Assembly (NCBI RefSeq): GCF_014266025.1
Contig: NZ_JACMYC010000008.1
Span: 1 to 64,000 of the forward strand
From: Nocardioides deserti
GTDB taxonomy: Bacteria; Actinomycetota; Actinomycetes; Propionibacteriales; Nocardioidaceae
DNA length: 64,000 nucleotides
Reading direction: 5' to 3'
Every line of letters begins with the position of its first letter. Position 1 is the stretch's first letter. Below, one piece after another: positions 18,670 to 26,817 of the stretch. The notes beneath the pieces were generated by a model, which was not told the DNA's origin, made no database searches, and saw only the letters and a program-made list of their open reading frames with translations. Made by a program: the position numbers and the translations under genes.

Positions 18670-18682
18670 GGACCACGGTAGC
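18647..18682. promoter_or_regulatory. Symmetric divergent promoter/operator of the EamA-MocR pair
   Basis: GCTACCGT at 18652-18659 and its complement ACGGTAGC at 18675-18682 flank the two overlapping start codons with a 15-nt spacer. Each arm contains a TACCGT -10 hexamer, one per strand (8 nt before ATG 18668 and 5 nt before ATG 18669). The palindrome GTAGCGCTAC at 18647-18656 overlaps the left arm. This is a likely MocR binding region. Confidence 0.6.
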
Positions 18683-20086
18683 AGCGCACGGATCGTCGAG
18701 GTGCTGCGCGACCGGATCCGGGCGGCGGCGCCGGGGTCGCGGCTGCCCTCGACGCGCCAGCTCGTGGTGGAGCACGCGGCGAGCCCCGTGACCGTGCAGA
18801 AGGCCCTGCGCGTGCTGACGGCCGAGGGCCTGGTGGAGACGCGGCCCGGTGTCGGCACGTTCGTGCGGGTGCCGCGGTCGCTGCGCGCGCCGGACCACGG
18901 CTGGCAGACCGGTGCGCTCGGTGCCCCGCGGGCGGTGCTGCCGCGCGTGGCCGGTGCGATGCGGGTGGCGCCGGAGGGCGCGGTGGCGCTGCACTCGGGC
19001 TACCCGGAGCCGGGCCTGCTGCCGGAGCGGTTGGTGCGCTCGGCGCTGGCCCGGGCCGCCCGCGGCTCGGCGGCGACGACCCGCCCGCCGGCGGCCGGGC
19101 TGCCGGACCTGCGGGCGTGGTTCGCGGCCGACCTCGCGGCGGCCATCCCGGCCGACCGGACCGTCCCGACCGCCGCCGACGTGGTGGTCGTGCCCGGCAC
19201 CCAGAGCGGGCTGACGACGGTGTTCCGAGCCCTCGTGCCGGCGGGCGGTCCGCTGCTGGTCGAGTCCCCGACGTACTGGGGCGCCGTCCTCGCCGCCGCC
19301 CAGGCCGGCGTCCGCCCCGTGCCGGTCACCGGCGACGCCGGCGGGCTCGACCCCGACGAGCTGGACCGGGCGCTGTGGACGAGCGGTGCCCGGGCGGTCT
19401 ACGTGCAGCCGACCTGGGCGAACCCGACCGGCGTGCAGTGGTCGCCCGAGCGCTCCGCCGCGGTGCTGGACGTGGTTCGGCGGCACGGAGCGTTCCTCGT
19501 CGAGGACGACTGGGCGCACGACCTCGGCATCGACGCCGACCCGCGCCCGCTCGCCGCCCAGGACGACGCCGGCCACGTCGTGCACGTCCGGTCGCTGACC
19601 AAGTCGGTGTCGCCCGCCGTGCGGGTGGGCGCGCTGGTCGCGCGCGGGCCGGTCCGCGAGCGGCTGCTCGCCGACCGCGGCGCCGAGTCGCTCTACGTCA
19701 GCGGCGTGCTGCAGCAGGCCGCGCTCGAGGTCGTCACCGACCCCGGCTGGACGACCCACCTGCGCCGGCTGCGGCCGCGGCTGCGCGAGCGGCGTGACCT
19801 GCTGGTGGCAGCCCTCCGCGAGCACGCCCCTGCAGTCGACGTCGCGGTCGTGCCGACCGGCGGGCTGCACCTGTGGTGCCGGCTGCCCGACCTCCCCGGC
19901 GGCACCGACGTCGGCCGCGTGGTCGCCGCGTGCGAGGCGCGCGGGGTGTGGGTCGCTCCGGGGGACGAGTGGTTCCCGACCGAGCCCGCGGCGGCGTACG
20001 TCCGGCTGAGCTTCACCGGCGACGACACCTCGGGGTACGCCACTGCCGCGCGCGTGCTGCAGGAGGTCGTCGCGGGTAGTCCGTGA
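18668..20086 (+). CDS. MocR/PdxR-type regulator (GntR HTH fused to aminotransferase domain)
   Basis: This 472-residue protein has a GntR winged helix at residues 1-75 (PGSRLPSTRQLVVEHAASPVTVQKALRVL). It is followed by a fold-I aminotransferase domain with FLVEDDWAHDL near 280 and the PLP-lysine segment VRSLTKSVSPAVRVG near 310. MocR proteins sense pyridoxal phosphate or an amino-acid adduct. The ATG at 18668 shares two bases with the antisense start of the EamA gene. The last codons enter a 21-bp hairpin that separates it from the convergent CoA-transferase. Confidence 0.88.
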   Translation: MDHGSSARIVEVLRDRIRAAAPGSRLPSTRQLVVEHAASPVTVQKALRVLTAEGLVETRPGVGTFVRVPRSLRAPDHGWQTGALGAPRAVLPRVAGAMRVAPEGAVALHSGYPEPGLLPERLVRSALARAARGSAATTRPPAAGLPDLRAWFAADLAAAIPADRTVPTAADVVVVPGTQSGLTTVFRALVPAGGPLLVESPTYWGAVLAAAQAGVRPVPVTGDAGGLDPDELDRALWTSGARAVYVQPTWANPTGVQWSPERSAAVLDVVRRHGAFLVEDDWAHDLGIDADPRPLAAQDDAGHVVHVRSLTKSVSPAVRVGALVARGPVRERLLADRGAESLYVSGVLQQAALEVVTDPGWTTHLRRLRPRLRERRDLLVAALREHAPAVDVAVVPTGGLHLWCRLPDLPGGTDVGRVVAACEARGVWVAPGDEWFPTEPAAAYVRLSFTGDDTSGYATAARVLQEVVAGSP

Positions 20087-20135
20087 CGTTCGGCAGGTGG
20101 ATCGGGACGAGATCCCTGCCGAACGTCACGGACTA
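20077..20135. terminator. Long perfect-stem bidirectional hairpin
   Basis: TAGTCCGTGACGTTCGGCAG at 20077-20096 is exactly complementary to 20116-20135, and one more G-C pair extends the stem to 21 bp. A small GATC/GATC pairing sits in the loop. The left arm contains the MocR stop codon; the convergent CoA-transferase gene ends 47 nt beyond. Confidence 0.75.
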
Positions 20136-20182
20136 CCCCGGCACCGACCGCGTGCCTGTGGACGACGAGGTCGGTGCCGGGC

Positions 20183-21358
20183 TCAGTCCTCGTCGAGCCA
20201 GGCGCGGATGGACTCGTTGTGCTGGCCGAGGGTGGGCGGGGCGACGTGCTGCTCGCGGCCGCCGGAGTGGGCGTTGTCGTCGAAGCGCAGCGGCGAGCCG
20301 GGGAGCTGGATCGGGCCGAGCGTGGAGTGCTCGACGTCGAGCAGCAGGCCCTGGGAGAGCGTCTGCTCCCACGAGTAGACGTCGTCGAGCGAGCGGACCT
20401 TGCCGGCCGGCACGCCCGCGGCGTCGAGCCGGGCGAGCGCGGTCTCGGCGTCGACGTCGGCGAGCAGGCCCTCGATGGTCTCGATGAGTGCGTCGCGGTT
20501 GGCCACGCGCTCGGCGTTGGTGGCGAAGCCCTCGCCGGCGGGGTCGATGCCGAACTCCTTCGCGAACGCCTGCCACAGCTTCTCCGAGCCGCAGGCGATC
20601 TGCACGGGCGCGGTGGCGGACTTGAACATGCCGTACGGCGCGATCGAGGGGTGGTGCCCGCCCGCGAGGCCGGGGACCTCCTTGGCGACGGTCCACTTGG
20701 TGCCCTGGAAGGCGTGCACGCCGACCATGCCGGCGAGCAGCGAGGTGTGCACGACGCGGCCCTTGCCGGTGCGCTCGCGCTCGTAGAGGGCCGAGACGAC
20801 GCCGTACGCGCCGTTCATGCCGGCGAGCAGGTCCGCGATCGGCACGCCGACCTTGGTCGGCTCGGTGAGGCCGGTCAGCGACATCAGGCCGCCCTCGCCC
20901 TGGGCGATCTGGTCGAAGCCGGAGCGGTTCGCCTCGGGGCCGTCGTGGCCGAAGCCGGTGATCTGCAGGACGATCAGCCGCGGGTTGATCTCGTGCAGCC
21001 GCTCGACCGGGAAGCCGAGGCGGTCGAGCACGCCGACGCGGAAGTTCTCCATCAGCACGTCGGCCCGCGCGACCAGCTTCGCCAGGACGTCCTGGTCGGC
21101 GGGGTCCTTGAGGTCGAGGGTGATCGACTCCTTGTTGCGGTTGGTCGACAGGAAGTACGTCGACTCGCGCGACGCCCCGGTCTCCGCGGCGTCCTCGGGG
21201 TCGACGAACGGCGGGCCCCAGCCACGCGTGTCGTCGCCGGTCGGGCTCTCCACCTTGATCACGCGGGCGCCGAGGTCGCCCAGCATCATCGCGGCGTGGG
21301 GGCCGGCCAGGGCGCGGGTGAGGTCGAGCACCAGGACGTCGTCGAGCATCGCGGACAT
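20183..21358 (-). CDS. CaiB/BaiF family class III CoA-transferase
   Basis: This 391-residue enzyme moves CoA between carboxylic acids. The N-terminus carries the family Rossmann segment (LVLDLTRALAGPHAAMMLGDLGARVIKVE, split over residues 9-37). The catalytic aspartate lies in SGFDQIAQGEGGLMS at about residue 165-180. ATG 21358 follows TAGCGT by 7 nt, so it is leaderless. There is no obvious operon partner; the neighbours are convergent or separated by a terminator. The substrate is unknown; formyl-, succinyl- and carnitine-type transferases are all in the family. Confidence 0.88.
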   Translation of the reverse strand: MSAMLDDVLVLDLTRALAGPHAAMMLGDLGARVIKVESPTGDDTRGWGPPFVDPEDAAETGASRESTYFLSTNRNKESITLDLKDPADQDVLAKLVARADVLMENFRVGVLDRLGFPVERLHEINPRLIVLQITGFGHDGPEANRSGFDQIAQGEGGLMSLTGLTEPTKVGVPIADLLAGMNGAYGVVSALYERERTGKGRVVHTSLLAGMVGVHAFQGTKWTVAKEVPGLAGGHHPSIAPYGMFKSATAPVQIACGSEKLWQAFAKEFGIDPAGEGFATNAERVANRDALIETIEGLLADVDAETALARLDAAGVPAGKVRSLDDVYSWEQTLSQGLLLDVEHSTLGPIQLPGSPLRFDDNAHSGGREQHVAPPTLGQHNESIRAWLDED

Positions 21359-21365
21359 GGACCCG

Positions 21366-21371
21366 ACGCTA
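21366..21371 (-). promoter_or_regulatory. Leaderless -10 element for the CoA-transferase gene
   Basis: The minus strand reads TAGCGT, 7 nt before ATG 21358, with no ribosome-site-like sequence in the gap. Confidence 0.55.
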
Positions 21372-21415
21372 CTTCCAGCGCCCGGGCCGCTGAATGGCAA
21401 CTCCTGCCACGCTGC

Positions 21416-21451
21416 CCCGCGGCCGGTGTCAGGTGGCACCGGCCGCGGGGT
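21416..21451 (-). terminator. Terminator hairpin of the serine hydrolase gene
   Basis: CCCCGCGGCCGGTG, an 8-nt loop, and the exact complement form a 14-bp stem. It lies 59 nt after the hydrolase stop on the minus strand. Between stem and gene, about 21457-21495, the 12-mer GGTGGGGCTGAG is repeated in tandem (two full copies and a degenerate third). Confidence 0.65.
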
Positions 21452-21510
21452 TGACGGTGGGGCTGAGGGTGGGGCTGAGGGTGGGGCCGGGGGCGGCGCG
21501 GGGGCTGAGG

Positions 21511-22779
21511 TCAGGAGCGGCAGATCGCGACCTCGACGGCTTTGCCCACTGCTTCCAGCATCGACAGCTCGGTCGGCAGGGCGTTGACGGTGACGACGGC
21601 CCAGCGACCGTCGGCGGTCGCGAGGTTGCGGGTCTCGAAGCCCTGGATGTCGCCGCCGTGGCCCCAGCCCGGTACGCCGCAGGGCAGGGTGTGGCGGGCC
21701 AGGCCCAGGCCGTAGCGCCAGGCCGGGTCCAGCTCGAAGTCGGGCGCCTTCACGGTCCGCTTCATCGCGGCGAGCTGGGCCGGCGGCAGCAGGTCGCCGT
21801 CGAGCAGGGCGGCCATGAACCGGCCGAGGTCCCGCGGGGTCGACACCAGCTGGCCGGCCGCCCAGCCGAGCGACGGGTCCATCCGGGTGAGGTCGTGCCA
21901 CTCGCCGCCGGGCTCGTCGGCGTGGTAGCCGTGCGGGTGGGTGCCGCGGATGCGCTGCTCACCCGGCTTCGGCCAGTAGGTGTCGCGCAGGCCGACCGGG
22001 GCGATGATCCGGCGCTGCACCAGCTCGCCGATCGGGCGGCCGGTCACCCGCTGGGCGAGCAGCCCGAGCAGGACGTAGTTGGTGTTGCTGTAGGCCCAGC
22101 CCTTCCCGGGCGCGAGCTGCCGGCGCTCGGCGAGCGCGGCGTCGACCAGCTCGTGCGGCTCGAAGTAGGTGTGCGCGATCGAGCGCAGGTCGTCGCCGCC
22201 GTCGATGACGATCGAGTCGTAGTCGGGCAGGCCGCTGGTCTGCTGGAGCAGCTGACGGACGGTGATCCTGCGCCCGTCGCCGCCAGGTCCACGGACGACG
22301 CCGGGCAGGTATCGCTCGACCTTCGCGTCGAGCTCCACCTCGCCCTCGGCGACCAGCTGCAGCACGAGCACGGCGGTGAACATCTTGGTGTTGCTCGCGA
22401 TCCGCACCCGGCCGTCCTTCGGCATCGGGGCGCCGGTGCGCAGGTCGCCAGCCCCGGCCCGGTAGGTCTGGACCCTCCCGTCCTTGCCGCGGACGGTGAT
22501 GGTCGCGCCGGGGAAGCCGGCCTTCTCGACCAGGCGCTCGACCTGGCGCTGCACGGCGGGCACGCGACCCGCCGTCGCGCGGGGAGTCGTCGTGCGGGGA
22601 GTCGTCGTGCGGGGGGTCTCCAGGGAGGCGCTCGAGGCCGCCGCAGGTGCCGCGGCCGGCGTGCTGGCCGGGGCGGCGGAGGTGGGGGCGCCGGCCAGCA
22701 GGCTGGCGGGCAGTGCGGTGAGCAGGCCGCCGAGCAGCAGCGCTCGGAGGGCGGTCCGGGTCGTGCGTCGTTCTCTCAT
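21511..22779 (-). CDS. Secreted serine hydrolase of the beta-lactamase/D-Ala-D-Ala carboxypeptidase class C family
   Basis: This is a 422-residue precursor. It has an Arg-rich N-region and hydrophobic core (ALLLGGLLTALPASLLAGA), then an Ala/Pro-rich linker with PRTTT repeats at about 55-68, so it is exported. The catalytic domain shows SNTK (Ser-x-x-Lys, about residue 129), YSN (about 226) and HGGD (about 377). Family members include esterases, DD-peptidases and class C beta-lactamases; nothing here proves antibiotic hydrolysis. GGGAG lies about 5 nt before the ATG, and a TAGCGT hexamer on the minus strand at 22816-22821 could be the -10. Confidence 0.85.
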   Translation of the reverse strand: MRERRTTRTALRALLLGGLLTALPASLLAGAPTSAAPASTPAAAPAAASSASLETPRTTTPRTTTPRATAGRVPAVQRQVERLVEKAGFPGATITVRGKDGRVQTYRAGAGDLRTGAPMPKDGRVRIASNTKMFTAVLVLQLVAEGEVELDAKVERYLPGVVRGPGGDGRRITVRQLLQQTSGLPDYDSIVIDGGDDLRSIAHTYFEPHELVDAALAERRQLAPGKGWAYSNTNYVLLGLLAQRVTGRPIGELVQRRIIAPVGLRDTYWPKPGEQRIRGTHPHGYHADEPGGEWHDLTRMDPSLGWAAGQLVSTPRDLGRFMAALLDGDLLPPAQLAAMKRTVKAPDFELDPAWRYGLGLARHTLPCGVPGWGHGGDIQGFETRNLATADGRWAVVTVNALPTELSMLEAVGKAVEVAICRS

Positions 22780-22923
22780 CGTGGCTCCCGAGGTCGGTGT
22801 GGAGGGGTCCTGTCGACGCTAGGGATCCGAGGCCCTCGCCATCGAGCGCCGAAGGGACCAACCCCCGAGTTCCATCCTTCGATGGAGGCGGGTCCTGCGC
22901 CGCCGTCCCGGGGCCGGCCACAA

Positions 22924-23099
22924 CCGCGCAATTGCGCGGAAATGTCGGGGTCCGGGCCCGTCGAGGCGCTGAAGCGGCGCAATTGAACGACTGTCGACCG
23001 GCTCCGCGCGCTAGGCAGTCCCGGGCGCAAGACCGCGCAATTGCGCGGGAATGTCGCCGTTCCGGCCCGACGGAGCGCTGAAACCGCGCAATTGCGCGG
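22924..23099. repeat. Iteron-like array of CCGCGCAATTGCGCGG palindromes
   Basis: Three exact copies of the 16-bp self-complementary CCGCGCAATTGCGCGG occur at 22924-22939, 23033-23048 and 23084-23099, with a half copy (GCGCAATTG) at 22977-22985. Neighbouring copies are 51, 58 and 51 bp apart, and the spacers share TGTCG and GCGCTGAA words. The array fills most of the 362-bp gap 22780-23141 between two minus-strand genes. The remainder of the gap holds the hydrolase promoter; no gene is seen there. Confidence 0.8.
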
Positions 23100-23141
23100 A
23101 AGTGTCGGGTCGGCGGGGCGGAGTGTGGGCGGGTGCCGGGC

Positions 23142-23819
23142 TCAGTCCGGCAGCCGCACGAGCCGGTTCTGGTAGGCCCAGACGGCGGCCTGGAGCCGCG
23201 ACCGGACGCCGAGCTTGGGGAGGATCCGGGCGAGGTGCGACTTGACGGTGGAGACCTCGAGCACGAGCTCGCGGGCGATCTCGTCGTTCGACATCCCCTG
23301 CGCGAGCAGCAGCACGATGTCGAGCTCGCGCGCGGTCAGCAGGTCGGTGCTGCGGGCGGCGGTGACCGGCTGCGCGCGGCGCCGGGACAGCACCTCGCCG
23401 ACGACCCGCTTGGTGAGGCTGTCGTGCAGGGTGCCGTTGCCGGCGGCCACCGACCGGACGGCCCGGACGAGCACCTCCGGCTCGGCGTCCTTGAGCTGGA
23501 AGCCGGCGGCGCCGGCCTCGAGCGCGCCGAAGAGGTAGTCGTCGATCTCGAACGTCGTCAGCACCAGCACCGGCACGGGGTCCTCGACCTCCGGCCCGGC
23601 GAGCTCGCGGGTCGCGGCGATCCCGTCGAGGACGGGCATCCGGATGTCCATGCAGACCACGTCGGGCCGCAGCCGACGCGCGAGGTCGACCGCCTCGCGG
23701 CCGTCGGCGGCCACGCCGACGACCTCGATGTCCGGCTCGGCGCCGAGGAGCGTGGTGAGACCGGCGCGGACCAGCGCCTGGTCGTCGGCCACCACGACCC
23801 GCACGCTCGCGGCGCTCAC
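23142..23819 (-). CDS. NarL/LuxR-type response regulator
   Basis: This is a 225-residue response regulator. The receiver domain spans residues 1-125 with VVVADDQALVR (acidic pocket at about Asp11-Asp12), phosphoacceptor Asp in VCMDIRMP (about 57) and Lys in GFQLKDA (about 108). The LuxR-type helix-turn-helix follows at about 155-215 (LTARELDIVLLLAQGMSNDE...VSTVKSHLARILPKLG). GTG 23819 overlaps the kinase stop (GTGA), so the pair is translationally coupled. The regulon is unknown; the palindrome array just downstream could be part of it. Confidence 0.92.
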   Translation of the reverse strand: MSAASVRVVVADDQALVRAGLTTLLGAEPDIEVVGVAADGREAVDLARRLRPDVVCMDIRMPVLDGIAATRELAGPEVEDPVPVLVLTTFEIDDYLFGALEAGAAGFQLKDAEPEVLVRAVRSVAAGNGTLHDSLTKRVVGEVLSRRRAQPVTAARSTDLLTARELDIVLLLAQGMSNDEIARELVLEVSTVKSHLARILPKLGVRSRLQAAVWAYQNRLVRLPD

Positions 23820-25114
23820 GGGGTCTTCTCCTCGCGCGGCAGCACCAGCCGCACCTCCCAGCCGCCGTCGTCGGTCGGGCCGGCGTCGACCCGAGCGCCG
23901 GTCAGCTCCGCCCGCTCCCGCATGCCGACCAGTCCGAACCCGCCACCCGTCACCAGGTGCGGGTCCTCGACCGCCGGCCCGTTGCGCACCACCAGGGTCA
24001 CCTCGGCCCGGTCGCGCGCGTCGAGCGTGACGGAGCAGGCCGCGCCGGGCGCGTGCCGGCCGGCGTTGGCGAGCGCCTCCTGGACCACGCGGTACGCTGC
24101 CAGCTGGGCCAGCGGCCCGACCTCCCGTTCTGCGGCCGCCGCGTCGCCGAGGACCGTCCACGTCACGTCCCGTCCGGTGGCGACCACGTCGGCCACGAGG
24201 TCGGCGATCCCGCCGAGCGTCTCGGGTCGCGCGCCGCCGGCGCCGTCCCGGTCGCGGAGCAGCCCGACCAGGCTGCGCAGGTCGCGCAGCACCGACGTGC
24301 TCTGGCGGCGCACCTGGCGGGCCGCGTCCCGGGCGCCGTCGGGGTCGGTGGCGACCTGCCGCTCGAGCGCCGCCGCCGCGATCGCGATGCCGGACAGGTG
24401 GTGTGCGGCGATGTCGTGCAGCTCGCGGGCCATCGCGGTCCGCTCGCGGTCCAGGGCGGCCTGCACCCGCGCCTCGTGCTCGCGCACCAGCGCTCGCCGC
24501 TCGTCCTCGCGGGCCCGGCTGCTCTCCCGCAGCGCGGCCACCCAGCTGGTCACGAGCAGCACCAGCCCGAGCGTGGTCGCGGTCTGCAGGGCGGCCACGC
24601 CGAGCGCGGGCCAGGGCTCGAGCCCGCCGTCCGCCGCCGCGACCGTCCCGGCCACGGTCACGAGCACCGCGACCGCCGCGAGCGTCGGAGCGAGCCCGCG
24701 CAGCGGGTGCGTGGTGCCGGCGACGTACACCCCGACGACCACGGCGAGCGTGGTCAGGCTGGTCGCGTCGCGGCCGCCGGCGAGGGCGACGACGACCGGG
24801 ACCAGGCCGACGGCGAGCAGCACGGCCCGTGGGTGCACCCGGCTCCAGCACAGCGCGAGCGCCTGGGCGAGCAGCCCCGCGACCGTCACCCACCAGGCGG
24901 TCCCGCCGGCGTCGGGCAGGCCGGCAGCGGCCTCGCCGCCGGCCCCGCCGAGCACCAGGATGCCGACGGAGACGAGTGCGCAACCGGCCGCCACGAGGAC
25001 GGTCCGCCGTGCCGGACGGTCGTGCCGCGACGTACCCACCTCCTCGTCCGCAACCGGTGCCGATGCCGGCCCCGGGAGCGTAGCGAGGAGCCCCGACACC
25101 ACCGTGTGTCGCAC
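23816..25114 (-). CDS. Sensor histidine kinase, NarL-partner type (HisKA_3)
   Basis: This membrane kinase of up to 432 residues has about five to six hydrophobic helices in residues 35-190, then a dimerisation/phosphoacceptor segment ARELHDIAAHHLSGI (His at about 236). A HATPase region with NAGRHAPGAA and GGGFGLVGMRERA follows. It phosphorylates the adjacent response regulator. GTG 25114 is the longest start and has only an adjacent GAGAG; an internal GTG at residue 26 after GACGAGGAG is an alternative. No extracellular sensory domain is evident, so the input may be intramembrane. Confidence 0.88.
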   Translation of the reverse strand: MRHTVVSGLLATLPGPASAPVADEEVGTSRHDRPARRTVLVAAGCALVSVGILVLGGAGGEAAAGLPDAGGTAWWVTVAGLLAQALALCWSRVHPRAVLLAVGLVPVVVALAGGRDATSLTTLAVVVGVYVAGTTHPLRGLAPTLAAVAVLVTVAGTVAAADGGLEPWPALGVAALQTATTLGLVLLVTSWVAALRESSRAREDERRALVREHEARVQAALDRERTAMARELHDIAAHHLSGIAIAAAALERQVATDPDGARDAARQVRRQSTSVLRDLRSLVGLLRDRDGAGGARPETLGGIADLVADVVATGRDVTWTVLGDAAAAEREVGPLAQLAAYRVVQEALANAGRHAPGAACSVTLDARDRAEVTLVVRNGPAVEDPHLVTGGGFGLVGMRERAELTGARVDAGPTDDGGWEVRLVLPREEKTP

Positions 25115-25224
25115 CTCTCAGCCACGGACCCTGCCGGACGGGGCACTGACGGCGGTGGGATATGGGCCCGTCAGAGTGGGTCGTTGGCAAGCAATCCCTG
25201 GCTGAGCACTCAGGAGAACGGCCC

Positions 25225-26778
25225 GTGCAGCTCGACGGTAACGATGTAGCCCGCCTCGCCGCGACCGGCGGTCCCGCGTCGGGCCGACGGCCCGACGACG
25301 AGGGCCCGGCGACGACGTACGACGCCCTGCTCGTCGGCGGCGGGATCATGTCCGCCACGCTCGCCACGCTGCTGCATCACGTGGAGCCCACCTGGCGGAT
25401 CGGCATCGTCGAGCGGCTCGACGAGCTGGCCCAGGAGTCCTCGGGCCCGTGGAACAACGCCGGCACCGGCCACGCCGCGCTGTGCGAACTCAACTACTCC
25501 CCGGAGCGCCCCGACGGCTCGGTCGACGTCAGCAAGGCGATCGAGGTCAACGAGCAGTTCCAGGTCACCCGCCAGCTGTGGGCGTTCCTCGTCGAGAGCG
25601 GCGCGCTGCCGGACCCGGCCACCTTCGTGCGCCCGACCCCGCACCTGTCGTTCGTGTGGGGCACCGAGAACGTCGAGTACCTCCGCCGCCGCCACGAGCA
25701 GCTCGTCTCCCACCCGCTCTTCGCGGGCATCGAGTTCAGCTCCGACCCCGACGTCATCGCCGAGTGGGCGCCGCTGCTCATGGCCGGCCGCGACCGCAGC
25801 GAACCGGTGGCCGCGACCCGCGCCATCGGCGGCACCGACGTCGACTTCGGCTCGCTGACCCGCCAGCTCGTCACCGGCCTCGCCGACAGCGGCGCCGTGG
25901 AGCTGCGCACCGGCACCGAGGTACGCCGTCTCCGTCGCACCGAGGGCGGCTGGCACGTCACGGGCAAGGACTTCGACGCGACCGCGCGCTTCGTCTTCGT
26001 CGGCGCCGGCGGCCAGGCCCTCACGCTGCTCCAGCGCTCGGGGATCGACGAGATCCGCGGCTACGGCGGCTTCCCGGTCAGCGGCGAGTTCTGGCGCACC
26101 ACGAACCCCGAGGTCGTCGCCCGGCACCAGGCCAAGGTCTACGGCAAGGCCGCCGTCGGCGCCCCGCCGATGTCGGTGCCGCACCTCGACACCCGCGTCG
26201 TCGACGGCGCCCCGAGCCTGATGTTCGGCCCGTACGCCGGGTTCAGCCCGCGCTTCCTCAAGCACGGCTCGCTCTTCGACCTGCTCCGGTCGGTGCGGCT
26301 GCACAACCTGCGGCCGATGCTCCAGGCGGGCCTGCGCAACCTCGGCCTGGTCGTCTACCTGGTCCAGCAGCTGCTGGCCGGGAAGAAGTCCCAGCTGCGG
26401 GAGCTCCAGGCGTTCTTCCCCGACGCGCGGGCGGAGGACTGGGAGAAGATCACCGCCGGCCAGCGGGTCCAGGTCATCAAGGACGTGCCCGGCCAGGGCG
26501 GGGTGCTCCAGTTCGGCACCGAGGTGATCGCCGCGGGCGACGGCAGCATCGCCGGCCTGCTCGGCGCCTCGCCGGGTGCGTCCACGGCCGTGCCGATCAT
26601 GCTCGACGTGATGGCGCGCTGCTTCCCCGACCGGGTGGAGGAGTGGCGCCCGGCGCTGGAGAAGGCGATCCCCAGCTATGGCCACCGGCTCGGCGAGGAC
26701 CCCGAGCTGGCCCGCACCGTGCTCGCCCAGACGACGTACTCCCTCGGTCTCGACCCGACGGCTCCCGCCGCCCGCTGA
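25225..26778 (+). CDS. mqo: Malate:quinone oxidoreductase
   Basis: This 517-residue peripheral membrane flavoprotein oxidises malate to oxaloacetate and reduces quinone. The FAD loop is LLVGGGIMSATLATLL (about residues 33-48). Family stretches WNNAGTGHAALCELNY (about 75-90) and LLGASPGASTAV near the C-terminus are present. GTG 25225 is chosen because AGGAGA sits 7 nt upstream; an upstream in-frame ATG at 25162 lacks support. The stop codon lies in the loop of a terminator hairpin. The length is slightly above the usual ~500. Confidence 0.93.
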   Translation: MQLDGNDVARLAATGGPASGRRPDDEGPATTYDALLVGGGIMSATLATLLHHVEPTWRIGIVERLDELAQESSGPWNNAGTGHAALCELNYSPERPDGSVDVSKAIEVNEQFQVTRQLWAFLVESGALPDPATFVRPTPHLSFVWGTENVEYLRRRHEQLVSHPLFAGIEFSSDPDVIAEWAPLLMAGRDRSEPVAATRAIGGTDVDFGSLTRQLVTGLADSGAVELRTGTEVRRLRRTEGGWHVTGKDFDATARFVFVGAGGQALTLLQRSGIDEIRGYGGFPVSGEFWRTTNPEVVARHQAKVYGKAAVGAPPMSVPHLDTRVVDGAPSLMFGPYAGFSPRFLKHGSLFDLLRSVRLHNLRPMLQAGLRNLGLVVYLVQQLLAGKKSQLRELQAFFPDARAEDWEKITAGQRVQVIKDVPGQGGVLQFGTEVIAAGDGSIAGLLGASPGASTAVPIMLDVMARCFPDRVEEWRPALEKAIPSYGHRLGEDPELARTVLAQTTYSLGLDPTAPAAR

Positions 26779-26796
26779 GGCGGGCGACGGGAGCCG
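26759..26796 (+). terminator. Terminator hairpin overlapping the mqo stop
   Basis: CGGCTCCCG-cc-GCCCGC, loop TGAG, GCGGGC-ga-CGGGAGCCG. The TGA stop of mqo is in the loop, so the last six codons form the stem. Confidence 0.7.
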
Positions 26797-26817
26797 GGTC
26801 GGGGTCGAGGTCGGGGC

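Noticed and set aside
21511..22779. Antibiotic-resistance beta-lactamase
   Set aside because: Motifs SNTK, YSN and HGGD fit the wide class C/DD-peptidase/esterase family; nothing points to a resistance enzyme specifically.
23010..23022. Third PucR-like motif (TAGGCAGTCCC)
   Set aside because: Only seven bases match, there is no dyad and no catabolic gene follows.
22924..23099. CRISPR array
   Set aside because: Repeats are 16-bp palindromes, only three full copies, spacers resemble each other and no cas genes are near.
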